Shown here: positions 54,739 to 64,000 of the stretch, one piece after another | Layout of the letters: every line of letters begins with the position of its first letter | Numbering within the stretch: position 1 is the stretch's first letter | Source of the DNA: Gonium pectorale | Taxonomy: Eukaryota > Chlorophyta > Chlorophyceae > Chlamydomonadales > Volvocaceae | Direction of reading: 5' to 3' | NCBI GenBank assembly: GCA_001584585.1 | Contig: LSYV01000011.1 | Span: 1,181,867 to 1,245,866, forward strand | Length of the DNA: 64,000 bases | Translations under genes and position numbers: made by a program | Notes under the pieces: generated by a model | The model's input: the letters and a program-made list of their open reading frames with translations, nothing else | Databases searched by the model: none | Told to the model about the DNA's origin: nothing

Positions 54739-55493
54739 GGACAACGTGAAGCTATTTACTCCGTGTGTTGCACCCTCAGTATCGGCCGCTGTCATCCTGT
54801 TGGCATGCAGTTCACGCAAATCCCTCTTCGTTTGCAGTTTGAATAAATGTCACCATGCGCGCTCTGCCACCGCGAGTCGGAAGGCCCGCACCGCACGGGC
54901 GACCCAGTCCTCCACTGCTTGGTGCCCCACTCCGGCGCCTCCGGCGCTGTGTCATCTGTCGGCGCCTCCCGCCGCCTCTAGCTGCCCTTACCCCAGCCCG
55001 TGGCTGATTCGGTTGGCGTACCAGCACCGCTCGCGGAGGCGACTCCCTTCGCAACTCAGAAGACCGCAGGTCTTACAAAACAGCACCCTCGCGACGCTCC
55101 GTCACGTAGGCGGCTGTGCGTATGCTAGCGGCTCATCCATCGCTCCAGCCCGCGCGCCGGTCGCACGCCATGCAGCTGTACCCCAGTGGCGCATGTTGCG
55201 CTGGCGGGTCTCCGCACGTGTAACGCCCGTGGATTTTGGGATTCGGCAACGAGCCCAAGTGCAAGCCCCGCTTGCCCGACCGCAGCACCTGACAGTTTCC
55301 GCCTCAGCAGCGTACCGTCCGCCCCCACCTTACCACATACCAGCAGCCCCGCCCGCAACATACGCCTGCTCAATCCAGTCAGCGAGGATCAGCCTGAAGC
55401 CGCGAGGTCACACACAGTCACCCCCCCCTATCTCGTCCCTTACTTCGACACCGCATACTGGAATGTGTGCACAACCTCACCTGCCGCGCTAGT

Positions 55494-55612
55494 CATAAAA
55501 AAAAGAGAACCAGAAACGGGGAAGGCAGCCTTTACGGACATACACACCCGAGGGTGTGATGTTTCCAGCAGGGCGCCGAGTACAGGGCATGGCGGGCGAG
55601 GTATACGAGCAG
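55494..55612 (+). repeat. dispersed hairpin repeat, copy 8
   Basis: Full copy: AAAAAAAAGAGAACCAGAAA, the TACGGACATACACACCCGAG core and GGCATGGCGGGCGAGGTATA. Nearly identical to the makorin-intron copy at 32628-32745 for over 100 bases. Confidence 0.85.
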
Positions 55613-56122
55613 TCATCGCACAACCACGCAGTCGCCTGCCAGCCCGCTGTGCCCACCGTACGTCTGGCGGTACGCGAGCCGTGCACTGCCCAGCACGACT
55701 TGAGCAGTATGGTCACGACCCACGGTTCCGAAAACCGTGGCCGGTCAAGGTGACCTACACCATCGGCCTGTACACATCTTATTAAACGAAAGGACTGGGA
55801 TTATATTATTAAGCCCATCACAGTCAGTCGCAAAGTCACGTGAATTAAGAGAGTTATGGCAATCCACACATAGCACACTTCCTCGCGGCTGTACACAACA
55901 GTGCACTGCCTGCCTCTATAACAGCAGCACAATGCTACGCATGTATCATATCCATTAAATAGCACACAAACAGCAGCATAGCGAGTTAGTCAGTATTGCA
56001 CCCACACTTTTGGGCGGACCCTCATTCCCCAAGCGCTCTGTCCAAAGGATACATACGGTCCGGGAACACGCCTCGCTCGCAAGGAATTGGAATCACTAGT
56101 AAGCCATGGGCGGCGGGCCAGA

Positions 56123-56153
56123 AAAAAAGAGAACCAGAAACGGGGAAGGCCAG
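56123..56153 (+). repeat. truncated hairpin repeat, A-rich end only
   Basis: AAAAAAAGAGAACCAGAAAC followed by GGGGAAGGC matches the first 30 bases of copies 7 and 8, then diverges abruptly. Confidence 0.65.
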
Positions 56154-56748
56154 AATGCACCTTGAAAACTGCGCGTGTGGCCAGCGCAGGGCCAATCTGT
56201 AGTTAGACATGAGCATACGCGGTTATAGCGCAGCAAGCCAAACCAGTGATAGGTAGCCAAGGTGTTGACGGCCTTCAAACTAAGCAGCCCAAGCTCATAA
56301 AGGAGGCACTCGCACACATGCGCAGGCTCTACATTGCACAAAACAGTAAACACAATTAAGAGAAGGAAAAGAAGTCCTTGGTGGCGTTGCCACAGGCAAT
56401 GGCAGAGTAAAGGACGTAGCAGCCGCATGTTTACCAGTGGGAATCAATGTCCCATTCGCCCTCCCACAACACTGCACTAGCTCCATCCAGCTGCCCAAGC
56501 TAAAGCTGCAGCCCTGCGCAGTATCTCGATGCGAGCACGTGCCGCCGTACGCGTGCGTGGCCGTTCGTACCCAGACACGGTTAGGCGGTCAGTTACTGGT
56601 CAAGCCAGCGCCGGGCTACAAGTATGCCGCCATCAATGCGGCGTCTGTTGATCATTGATTATGTGCCTTCATCACCCATGAGCGCGGCGCGCGGCAGGGA
56701 AAATTGATGGTGCCAAGGGCGCCAAAGAAGCTAGTCATGGCCGGCGGG

Positions 56749-58696
56749 TCACGGGAGCCCGCCCGCCTGAGATGCGGTCCGCCGGTCCTCAAACCATGGA
56801 CGGGCGGTATGCCTGCCGGGAGGTGCGCCGCCACCGAAACCTCCGGCCTCTGAACGTGACGACCGCTGGTGAGCGCCATCATTGTTGCGAATGATGCTGC
56901 CGCTCCCGTCGGACATGGCGTTGACGCGGCGGCTACCTGACGGCGCAGACACCTGTGGCTTGTCGCCGGCGGCCTGCGCACAGAGTTGGGATCGCGGGTG
57001 TTACTTATGCGTTGGCTGTCGGGTACCGCATACGGCGGTTATGGTAGGAACCCGTACAGGCGCGACTGATATTGACAGCACGTAGCTAGTGCCTGCCCGC
57101 TGAAACCCGGGACCCGCCGAGCAACCAGGCACCAACGAGGAACAAGACGGCTTGATAAGCACCTCCTTACCGGCGACGGCGGCAGCTGCTGGGGGCGCGG
57201 CAGGCCGATCTGGCGGATGCCGTCGACGGCGGCGGGCGGCATGAAGGGCCCGGGGTGCATCATCGCCGGACCGCCGTGGACGACGGCGCTCTCCTGCATC
57301 AAGAATGCAAGGGGCCACTCCCACAAATTAGCATGTGGCGTGGTCGTTACATGTTAAACCCTAGAGTTCAGCTTATCATGATTTCGTCGCCTTTGCCTGC
57401 TACGTCTGCCGAGCATACGCCCTACCACCGGCCGCCTATGCCTAGGAGCGCAGACACGCTGTCCCGCGCATAGGTTGCCCAACCCGGCAAGTGTCGAGCG
57501 TATCAGGGCACAGCGCCTGTTGACGGCCCTGTGGCTGCTGCATTGGCGCGCTGGGGGTGCTGTAGGCGGCGGATATGGCTTGGCTCGCCATGCTGTGCAG
57601 CTGCCCGCTGTGCCGCGCCCGCCTGTCCCCGCAAGGACTGTATGAGGGAATGCACAGGGACTTCCGTCAGACGCACCGCAGAGGCCGCCGCCGAGTCGCT
57701 AAAGGGCGCCACGTTGTGGGGCCGGTGGGCGAAGGCGCCCAGTCCGCCGCGCCCTGGGAGCAGCACTGGCGGGTCATTGACCGACAGCGTGTCGACAAAC
57801 CCGGTGTGCGCGTTGATCTGGTTCATGCCGGCCAAGCCCGTGCCTCCGGCAGCAGCGAAGGCACCGGCAGTGGACGGGCCTTGCACGTTGTTCTGTGTGC
57901 GCGGGGGGCCATGGGGGGATGAGAGGGTTGCGCGCAGTGCAGCTGAGCGGAGCTCCTACACAGGCACCGCATATGGTTGTGATGCGAGAAGGGGCTCATA
58001 TGAAGCTCGCACGCGCGCAAAGCCGCATTGCAACACACATTGCCGATTGGCTGTTGACACGAGGCCGGCAAGCGCAATTAGTATGTACAGCGTTGTGCGT
58101 ATGTATTTGCACACCGCATTGTCAGCGCTTGGGTGCATGCTTTTGCTTACCGGGATCTGCGGCCCGCCGCCGAGGCCGCCCATACCGCCGGCGTGGTGCA
58201 CGGACGCGTTCACGTTGGCACCGGCACCTTCAGGGTGAGGTGCAGCGCCGGCGGTTGGACCCCAGGGCTGTTGCTGCATGTTGAGCGACATGTCCGCGCC
58301 TCGCAGGCAAAGGTGATACTGCTGGTACCATGCCTGCAGCTGGTAATAGTTGGATTTCGCTTTATGTTCTTGAACCTGGCTCTCCAGTACGGCATTCTCC
58401 ATGCGAAGGGCCTTGTTTTCCTGGAGCTTGAGTGCAGATTCTTGTTCAAGTCGTTGGATGACTTGAGCTTGAAGGTTGATGAGGGAGTGCTGTAGACCCA
58501 GAAGCTGCTGTGCGTCGTCTGCCGGTACTGCGCGGATGTCAACATGCTGCTGTCGACCGTTGATAGACGTGCCTGCGAGACCAGCACACTGCCGCTGCAG
58601 TTGCTCTAGCAACTGCTGTAATTCAATAGCCGGGGTTGGGGAGCCGGGCCGGGCCGGCCCGACCTGGCCAGGCTGCAAGCCACCCGGATGAGCCAT
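56749..58696 (-). CDS. coiled-coil protein, function unknown
   Basis: Minus-strand exons: 58696-58151, 57892 to about 57505, 57293-57171, 56973-56749; about 425-430 residues. Donors and acceptors at 58151/57892 (CCG|GTAAGC ... CACAG) and 57171/56973 (CCG|GTAAGG ... CGCAG) are good and in phase. The donor of exon 2 is unclear (GCT|GTGCCC is the only in-phase choice seen). Residues about 25-120 form a Leu/Gln-rich coiled coil (LQQLLEQLQRQ, QAQVIQRLEQESALKLQENK, ENAVLESQVQEHK). The rest is Gly/Ala/Pro/Gln-rich and probably disordered, ending RRTASQAGGLP. The ENKALRMENAVLESQV segment resembles a leucine zipper, but no basic DNA-binding region precedes it, so I do not call it bZIP. A homotypic or scaffold role is possible but not shown. 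Confidence 0.6.
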
Positions 58697-60098
58697 AACT
58701 GTTAAGCCAAATAGGTAACGGATTGACTTGGGGGATCCAGCCTAGGGAACGAGACGGGGATGGGGGTGCATGGGGGGCAGCAAGTTGTCAGAGCCGTGAA
58801 GCGGGTCAAGAGTATGGGTACTGGACAGGTGACCATAGCACGCCGTCTAGCATGATGCCTTGTGGGTGTGCGCGAGAGAGCAGCAGATGTATGTGGCACA
58901 TTGGCAGCTCCCGACAGCGGGACGCAAAGAAATCAGGATCATGCGATCAGAACAACCTTATTATTTCAGTCGACTTACCGCTCAAGTTGGCCTCCGCAGT
59001 CCCAGTCCGCGTTCCAGTTCCGCGCCGAGCAAACGAGCCAGGAGCGAGATGTATGTGTCAGTATATAAGCATACAAGCCATAGGTAGGACGCACTGAAAG
59101 GCTTGTGGATGATCGGGCTCTTTATGTGTAAGCTTGCACGCAGTACTGCAGCGCGCCGCTACTGCGCCTCGTGGAAGTAACACCTGTGATTGGTACTATA
59201 GATTTTCTCAGCAGGCCGATTGACCCGCTTAGGACGCTCAGGACGCTGGACGTTGACATCAACGCCAGGATAGCGGCGCGATTCAGCTGGGTGCTTGGAG
59301 TGCGCATAAAAACTGCTGATAGGTTTGTCCCTGTTGATAGTTCAAGGAGATGTAAGCTCCACATGCGTACCGGACCAACTGTCGGGCAATCGCATACCAA
59401 AAGACAGGGACATAGAGACGGCAGCCATAGCGGGAATATGACCTGGGGATGTGTGGCATGGCAAGATCGTGGAGTTTCACTTACTTGGTTGCTCCGCTGT
59501 TGCCCAAGGAGACGGATGCGTGCAGAATCTGCCCCGGACGTTCGAGAGATAAAATAGTGCCCAATCCATCCAATCCAGGGGGCAGGGTCGTTCACGTAAA
59601 GAGGGGGTAATCAGTCGGCTTCAGTCGGCTCCCAATCCAGCCATCCCAAGCCCATGGAGATAACGGCATGGGATCATGATATTAACATGCAGCATTTGGC
59701 ATCTCGTGACCTACTCCACACCCATTCAAACCCCACTCCATCTCTAGTACACCTCCCGCTCAATCTGCTTGCAACGAAGGTGGGTCTTTGCACAAATTGT
59801 GTACAGCGAGCCGTGATTATGTGGCAACAGGGACATTGCCATCAAGTCCGCAGGGCGTTTCTGGCGAGTGTTATAATGTTCCATCTGCTCCCTTTCCGCA
59901 TTCCATCAAGGCTTTGGAACGTAACACGCGTAGTACGGTAATGCAACTGGCCCCTTCTTGAGTAGCGGCGAGGCCGCGGTGTGGTGCGGCCTGAGGCCGA
60001 TGGGCAGTCCGCCGCGGGGCTGTTGCCGCGGCGCGTCAGCACCTTCGGAAGGAAACCCACGTGCGACAGTAGCGTCGTGGCGAACCACAAACCGATAC

Positions 60099-60128
60099 CT
60101 CTTTCTCTGCAGATTTCTCTTTTCTCTC
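60099..60128 (-). repeat. hairpin repeat, end fragment
   Basis: CCTCTTTCTCTGCAGATTTC plus TCTTTTCTC is the reverse complement of the A-rich end of copy 3 (8641-8670); the hairpin part is absent. Confidence 0.6.
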
Positions 60129-60575
60129 AGCTGCGCACTTGGAACCGGGCAGCGATGCGACACTGCATCTGTGCACCACCACCGCGTCGGGCGCTCTGCG
60201 CTGCCGTCGACCTTCCAGTTGCCGTAGCTCGACAGACCTCCTCCCCGCCCCTGTCTGTGGGTCCGTGCACTCAGCATAAGCGCTCACCGCCATGCACAGC
60301 CCGGTTGGGAGGGGACAGCCGCTACAGTCGCACAGCTACGGCGTGCCACGCGGCCGCTCGCATGTAGCCGGGAGCCCTTCGGCACCCTGCACGGCTCACT
60401 CCTCACCGTGGCTGCGTCCCGTCTTCGCAGGCGGTCTTGAGCATGGTGGCGGGCGAGCACACCCTGGCCTTCGACGGCATCTGCCCGCGGGAACATTTGA
60501 CGAGTGGGGCCATGAATGGCCATGTCGAGTATCACCGTCGACAAGCCTAAGAGCAACCGCCGTCCCTTCGTGTAA

Positions 60576-60695
60576 AAAAATGTGTAGAAGCCGAAACAGG
60601 GAGGCTACCTCTACGGTCATACACACCCGAAGGTGTGACGTTTCCAGTAGGGCGCCGGGAACCGAACAAGGCAGACGGACGAGACAGGCAGACAT
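60576..60695 (+). repeat. dispersed hairpin repeat, copy 9
   Basis: Full-length but somewhat diverged copy with CCTCTACGGTCATACACACC, CGAAGGTGTGACGTTTCCAG and TAGGGCGCCGGGAACC. The stem is CACACC/GGTGTG with the TTCG loop intact. Confidence 0.8.
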
Positions 60696-61150
60696 GCCCT
60701 TAGTCCGGTAAAAATGCCGTGAATGCGGTAAGACAGTCGGCCTAAAGGTGCCCAACGCCGACAGGAACCGCCGCGTGTGGCAGAATGACGTGGAGATGAC
60801 AACTGCGGAACTCGACCAGCTCATCGCCCGGCGGCTGCAGGAGGTCCCGGTGAAAAGCCAGGAGCTCGCATACAGAGGCAGCTGGTGGGGACGCCGGGGG
60901 CCGGGGATAGTGGGTTTGCAAGGCATTCTCAGTAGAGGGGGCATTCATTCTCAGTAGAGAAGCCTGGGAGCGCATGTCTCTCCCGAGGTCAACACCTGGG
61001 GGCTGAGATGCTGAGAGCGGAGAGCTGAGCGCTGGCGCCATCCCTCCCTGTGTGTCCTACGCATGCATGGACCACGAAGCCGGTGGGTTTGAGAAGCCCG
61101 GACCGGCTATCCCTGCAGTCTAGACCGACAGCCAAGCCCGATCGCTACAC

Positions 61151-61172
61151 CCAGGGGAGATCGCTCCCCTGG
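61151..61172. repeat. small perfect hairpin
   Basis: CCAGGGGAG-ATCG-CTCCCCTGG is a 9-bp perfect stem with a 4-base loop, flanked on both sides by GCTACACCC. No gene end is known here, so a terminator role is not claimed. Confidence 0.6.
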
Positions 61173-62070
61173 CTACACCCAAGCCCCCCTGACCCGAAGA
61201 GCGAAAGGAGGACAAGGTGATAGCCTACGGGGAAGCCGGTACCCGCCCGCCCACAAAGAAGGTCGCAGAAGGAGTCGCCGACAAGGTCCCAAACCAGCCC
61301 CAATCGTGCAGGGTCCCAACCAGCCCCAACCGGGGGCCGGGGGGGAGGGCGGGGCCGGGAGTGGGCCGGGGGGCGGGGCCGGGGGCGAGGCTAGTATGCG
61401 GTGTGGGGCGTGGTGGCTTCCGTGCCTTGGTGGAACCCGGCGCTGGTGAGGTGTGAGGGAGGACGCGTGTTGGAATTGAACACTGGATACTGCCTGATAC
61501 TGCGTGTGCTTGCATCTGAGCACCGTTCTTGATTGCTGGCTGTGTCTCGGGCGCAACCGGCTGGAACGAAGGAATAGCACCAGCGCTGGAGCGCGAAGAG
61601 CTCACATGGATGCAAGCATGCCAGGGTGCCGGCCAATATGTATGTCAGACAACGCACGCCCCGATCATGCATGCGTCACGTTTTCAGCGCTCAAGCATCG
61701 ATAAGTAGACAACCTGACTACGGTGCCCGGTTAGCGGTGAAGAACTGACAGCGCAACTTGAGTCGGCTCAAGAGGCCCCGGCCCATAGTGCCAGCACGCG
61801 CTCTGAAGGCTATCTTAAGGCGCGTAGAGTGGTGCGCGTAAAGTGGTGCGCGTAGAGTATAGAACTGCAAGCGGGCGCCGTGCGGCCCCCCACCCTTAAA
61901 CCGGTAACGTTAATGCACAGGCCCACACGTGGTGATTGCTCCCCGCTGGTGTCGCAGACCGATGCAGGTTGATCTCGCAGCGCAGGGGTTGACCGTTATC
62001 TAGGCGTGCTGACGCGGTTACGGCAGACCCAAGCTCCAAACGACATAACCTGACTTCGAACAATCGGTGT

Positions 62071-62077
62071 TATATAA
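62071..62077 (+). promoter_or_regulatory. TATA-like element before small ORF
   Basis: TATATAA 62 bases upstream of the ATG at 62139, an acceptable distance for a TATA box with a short leader. Position is the only support. Confidence 0.35.
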
Positions 62078-62138
62078 CTCTAGCTCTAGTTTAACAACTC
62101 CCGAGCTACGTGATTGATTGCTTCGCTCTTCAAAACAA

Positions 62139-62663
62139 ATGGCTACAAGGGATGCCACTCTTGAGGCCGACCAGCGACAGGTTACTGCCGCAACGCTGAA
62201 GGTAAGGTCATACCTCCGCACGGGTGCAGAACTCGAGCGCCTGGAAGCATACGGAGCGTCCCGGGGGTGGACGGAGACGGATTCGCCGACGAGCTCTTGG
62301 CCCTTAAGCAATGCCACCCCGATGGAGCGTACCATGATGGAGATATGGCGACTTCGTATGGCTATAGCAATCTACGGGCAGAGGGCCAGTTTTAAAGACA
62401 CATCATACTTCGTCAGTGTCACGGTCATTCCTGGCATCATCCGAACACTGGAGCGCGTGGAGGCACTACCCGACGGCATCGGGGAGCGGTGGTTGTTCCC
62501 AAGCGGCGTCAAGGAGCCATGGAACTCGTACTGCAACCGGCTCGTAACAAGGCGGAGCACCGCCTGGCTTGAGAGCAAGGGGCTGAGTGAGGTTCTCGTG
62601 GGGTGGCTTGCACTGTCGACCGTGGACGTACCGGCTGTGTACGCAGCCCCGTCCAGGTTATGA
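62139..62663 (+). CDS. 174-residue intact ORF, function unknown
   Basis: Single-exon frame starting MATRDATLEADQRQVTAATL and ending YAAPSRL. Composition is balanced and unlike the Arg/Pro/Ala-biased shadow frames. It has runs that look folded (ERTMMEIWRLRMAIAIYGQR, YFVSVTVIPGIIRTLERVEA, SKGLSEVLVGWLALSTVD). There is a TATA-like box upstream and a CAAA context before the ATG. I recognise no family. Codon use is less GC-biased than in the neighbouring genes. It could be a small lineage-specific gene or a domesticated or recent element ORF. Confidence 0.5.
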   Translation: MATRDATLEADQRQVTAATLKVRSYLRTGAELERLEAYGASRGWTETDSPTSSWPLSNATPMERTMMEIWRLRMAIAIYGQRASFKDTSYFVSVTVIPGIIRTLERVEALPDGIGERWLFPSGVKEPWNSYCNRLVTRRSTAWLESKGLSEVLVGWLALSTVDVPAVYAAPSRL

Positions 62664-64000
62664 GATTGAAACATAAGTCTGCTCTGTAGAAGTCCCTTGC
62701 AAAGCCCCTGCGAGTCCCTGCTAAGGATTCATTATGCGCAGTGCTTCCCTTTTCCACCTTCAGTTGGGCCCGGAAGGGAGCTCTTGCTGACGTACAACAA
62801 GCGTGCCCTTGGTTTATGCATAGACTCCATGATTGTCGTTAATCAACACATACACGCCTCCTGGTCTTAGTTCTGGTTTTGCAATGGGCAGGAGCTTAGC
62901 TTCGTGAATCCTAAAGCGATGCCGAGTGAGGTTGGGCACTGCTGTCTGTCAAGGCATCAGAGAGTCAGTGTTCACGGCATGCTGGTGCGTGGAGGGACAC
63001 GGCCGCCATCAGACGAGCGCAGGGCGCGAGACTGAATGACGGGCTGGCAGCAGTGTAGCGGCGTGAAGACGCGTGTGTGCACACCGATTGTGGCTGGTTT
63101 GAAGTGTGGGCGTAAGCGGCAGGGCCGGCCTGCTTGGCGGGTCGCTAACCTTCCTTCTTGCAGTTGAGGCGTTGCTTTGAATGGTGGCGGGCATGGGGCG
63201 GATCATCCGGTGATGAGCTGCAGGCCTGCAGTCGCACCAGTCTGAGGCCTGGATGTGGGAGGACCTGTGTTTTTCGTATGTCGATATGCAGTTGGATGGT
63301 GGTGTTGAAAAGAACAACGCATACGATGGTGATGTGTCGACGCAACAAACTCTGCAGACGGGTATTCTCCATGGTCTTGGCAACTGGGCGGGACTGTGTG
63401 TCCAGACGAATCCCCGGAAGGTTGTGGTAGTGAGGTCGCACGAGCTTGGGCACGTACGTGCGTCTCGGGCTGGAGGCCGCAGTCTATCATGCCCTGCATT
63501 CGCTTCTTGCGTGCGCAGGTAGGGGGGCGGAGCGTCTGCATACTAGTGGCGGCTGTAAGGCTACCGTATGTTGGCCGCCGGATGCACCGCCTCTGCCCTG
63601 CCTCTATAAGGATAGGCGCTGGTTGTTACGCGGACCGCCGCCATTCCGCGTCCGCCAGACAACGCTATATGGGGGGGCTGCTCCCGTGATTGCGGCCTGA
63701 AGACAGGAAATTACGGATGGCGGGGCCTCCACCGAATGAGCAGCCTAGCTAACCCCCGTGCAGTGGTGCGGCTTACTCGGCTTGGCGCCTCACATCCCCC
63801 GAGCTCGAAGCCTGGAGCGCAGCGTGAGCGAGAAACAAACACAAGCAGGAGGCGCCAATGAAACGGGCAGCACGAGACTGAGCGTCACAACATCAAGCTC
63901 ACACGGGTGCAACCTGCCCCCGCCCCTCGCCCGCCCGCTGTCGGCTCAGATTGGTGCACATGTTCGGGGGGGGGGGCCGTCTGCTCGTATACCTCGCCCG
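62664..64000. other. right edge, no secure gene
   Basis: No exon chain recognised. Contains a partial match to the terminal repeat of the 2811-3452 element and a G homopolymer (63966-63975). A gene from beyond the right edge could begin here unseen. Confidence 0.4.
63302..63328 (+). repeat. solo arm of the 32-bp inverted repeat
   Basis: GTGTTGAAAAGAACAACGCA followed by TACGA matches the arm of the element at 2811-3452 almost base for base. No opposing arm was found inside the window, so it is a solo or truncated copy. Confidence 0.6.

Larger units (their letters stand above)
54137..56748. other. intergenic with hairpin repeats
   Basis: Contains the reductase 3' UTR (TGTAA at 54734-54738), one full and one truncated hairpin repeat, and the 3' region of the minus-strand coiled-coil gene. 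From 55750 on the DNA is AT-richer. No coding signal I would defend. Confidence 0.5.
58697..62138. other. intergenic, repeat fragments, no secure gene
   Basis: Holds the promoter of the coiled-coil gene, hairpin repeat pieces (60099-60128, 60576-60695) and a small perfect hairpin (61151-61172). An acceptor-preceded open stretch at about 60432-60550 (SMVAGEHTLAFDGICPREH) could be a lone exon or element remnant; nothing connects it to a gene. 61310-61400 is a G-rich simple stretch. Confidence 0.4.

Noticed and set aside
58210..58696. bZIP transcription factor
   Set aside because: Leucine-zipper-like coiled coil is present, but there is no basic region with the N-x7-R pattern before it.
59122..59595. 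157-codon minus-strand and 128-codon plus-strand frames
   Set aside because: Overlapping on opposite strands, no motif, no splice context; neither is supported over the other.

Overview
The window is nuclear DNA from a volvocine green alga (a Chlamydomonas/Volvox relative). The genes are GC-rich and cut into many short exons with GT..AG introns. Likely 3' ends carry TGTAA, the usual polyadenylation motif in this group. Two lineage hallmarks sit side by side: a pherophorin and a gametolysin-type (M11) matrix metalloprotease. All exon joins below come from reading splice sites, reading phase and protein family alignments by eye; none was computed. Three runs of N (7668-7687, 26219-26640, 53054-53611) are assembly gaps, and one removes part of a gene.

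Layout. 1-2016 (minus): 3' truncated N-acetylornithine aminotransferase (ARG9-like). 2050-9900: gene-poor, repeat-bearing stretch with a 32-bp terminal inverted repeat element, copies of a short dispersed hairpin repeat and a decayed LINE-endonuclease-like fragment. 9901-12342 (plus): pherophorin. 13921-18723 (plus): M11 metalloprotease with a proline-rich tail. 20988-24355 (plus): ADP-ribosylglycohydrolase. 24356-28516: no secure gene; a gap and two possible exons. 28517-30214 (plus): CONSTANS-like B-box/CCT regulator. 31935-36138 (minus): makorin E3 ubiquitin ligase. 36680-38908 (plus): ribosomal protein eL21, divergent from makorin. 39967-43303 (minus): RAD51 paralogue XRCC3. 44611-48220 (minus): large Ser/Arg/Gly-rich protein of unknown function. 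49195-54136 (plus): glyoxylate/succinic-semialdehyde reductase, interrupted by a gap. 56749-58696 (minus): unknown coiled-coil protein. 58697-64000: mostly repeats and one small intact ORF (62139-62663).

How the genes relate. The pherophorin and the metalloprotease both belong to the glycoprotein extracellular matrix, one as a structural component and one as a protease of a family that acts on matrix or cell wall. They are adjacent and in the same direction. The other genes are unrelated housekeeping or regulatory functions: arginine synthesis, ribosome, DNA repair, photoperiod response, ubiquitin ligation, aldehyde detoxification and ADP-ribose removal. Non-coding structure is rich: at least eight full or partial copies of one hairpin repeat (two inside makorin introns), a 26-bp perfect palindrome, and several intronic tandem repeats. 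I found no clearly novel multi-gene system. The most unusual items are the hairpin repeat family, an apparent GC-AG intron in XRCC3, and an in-frame heptad-coding repeat that is probably an intron of the large unknown gene.
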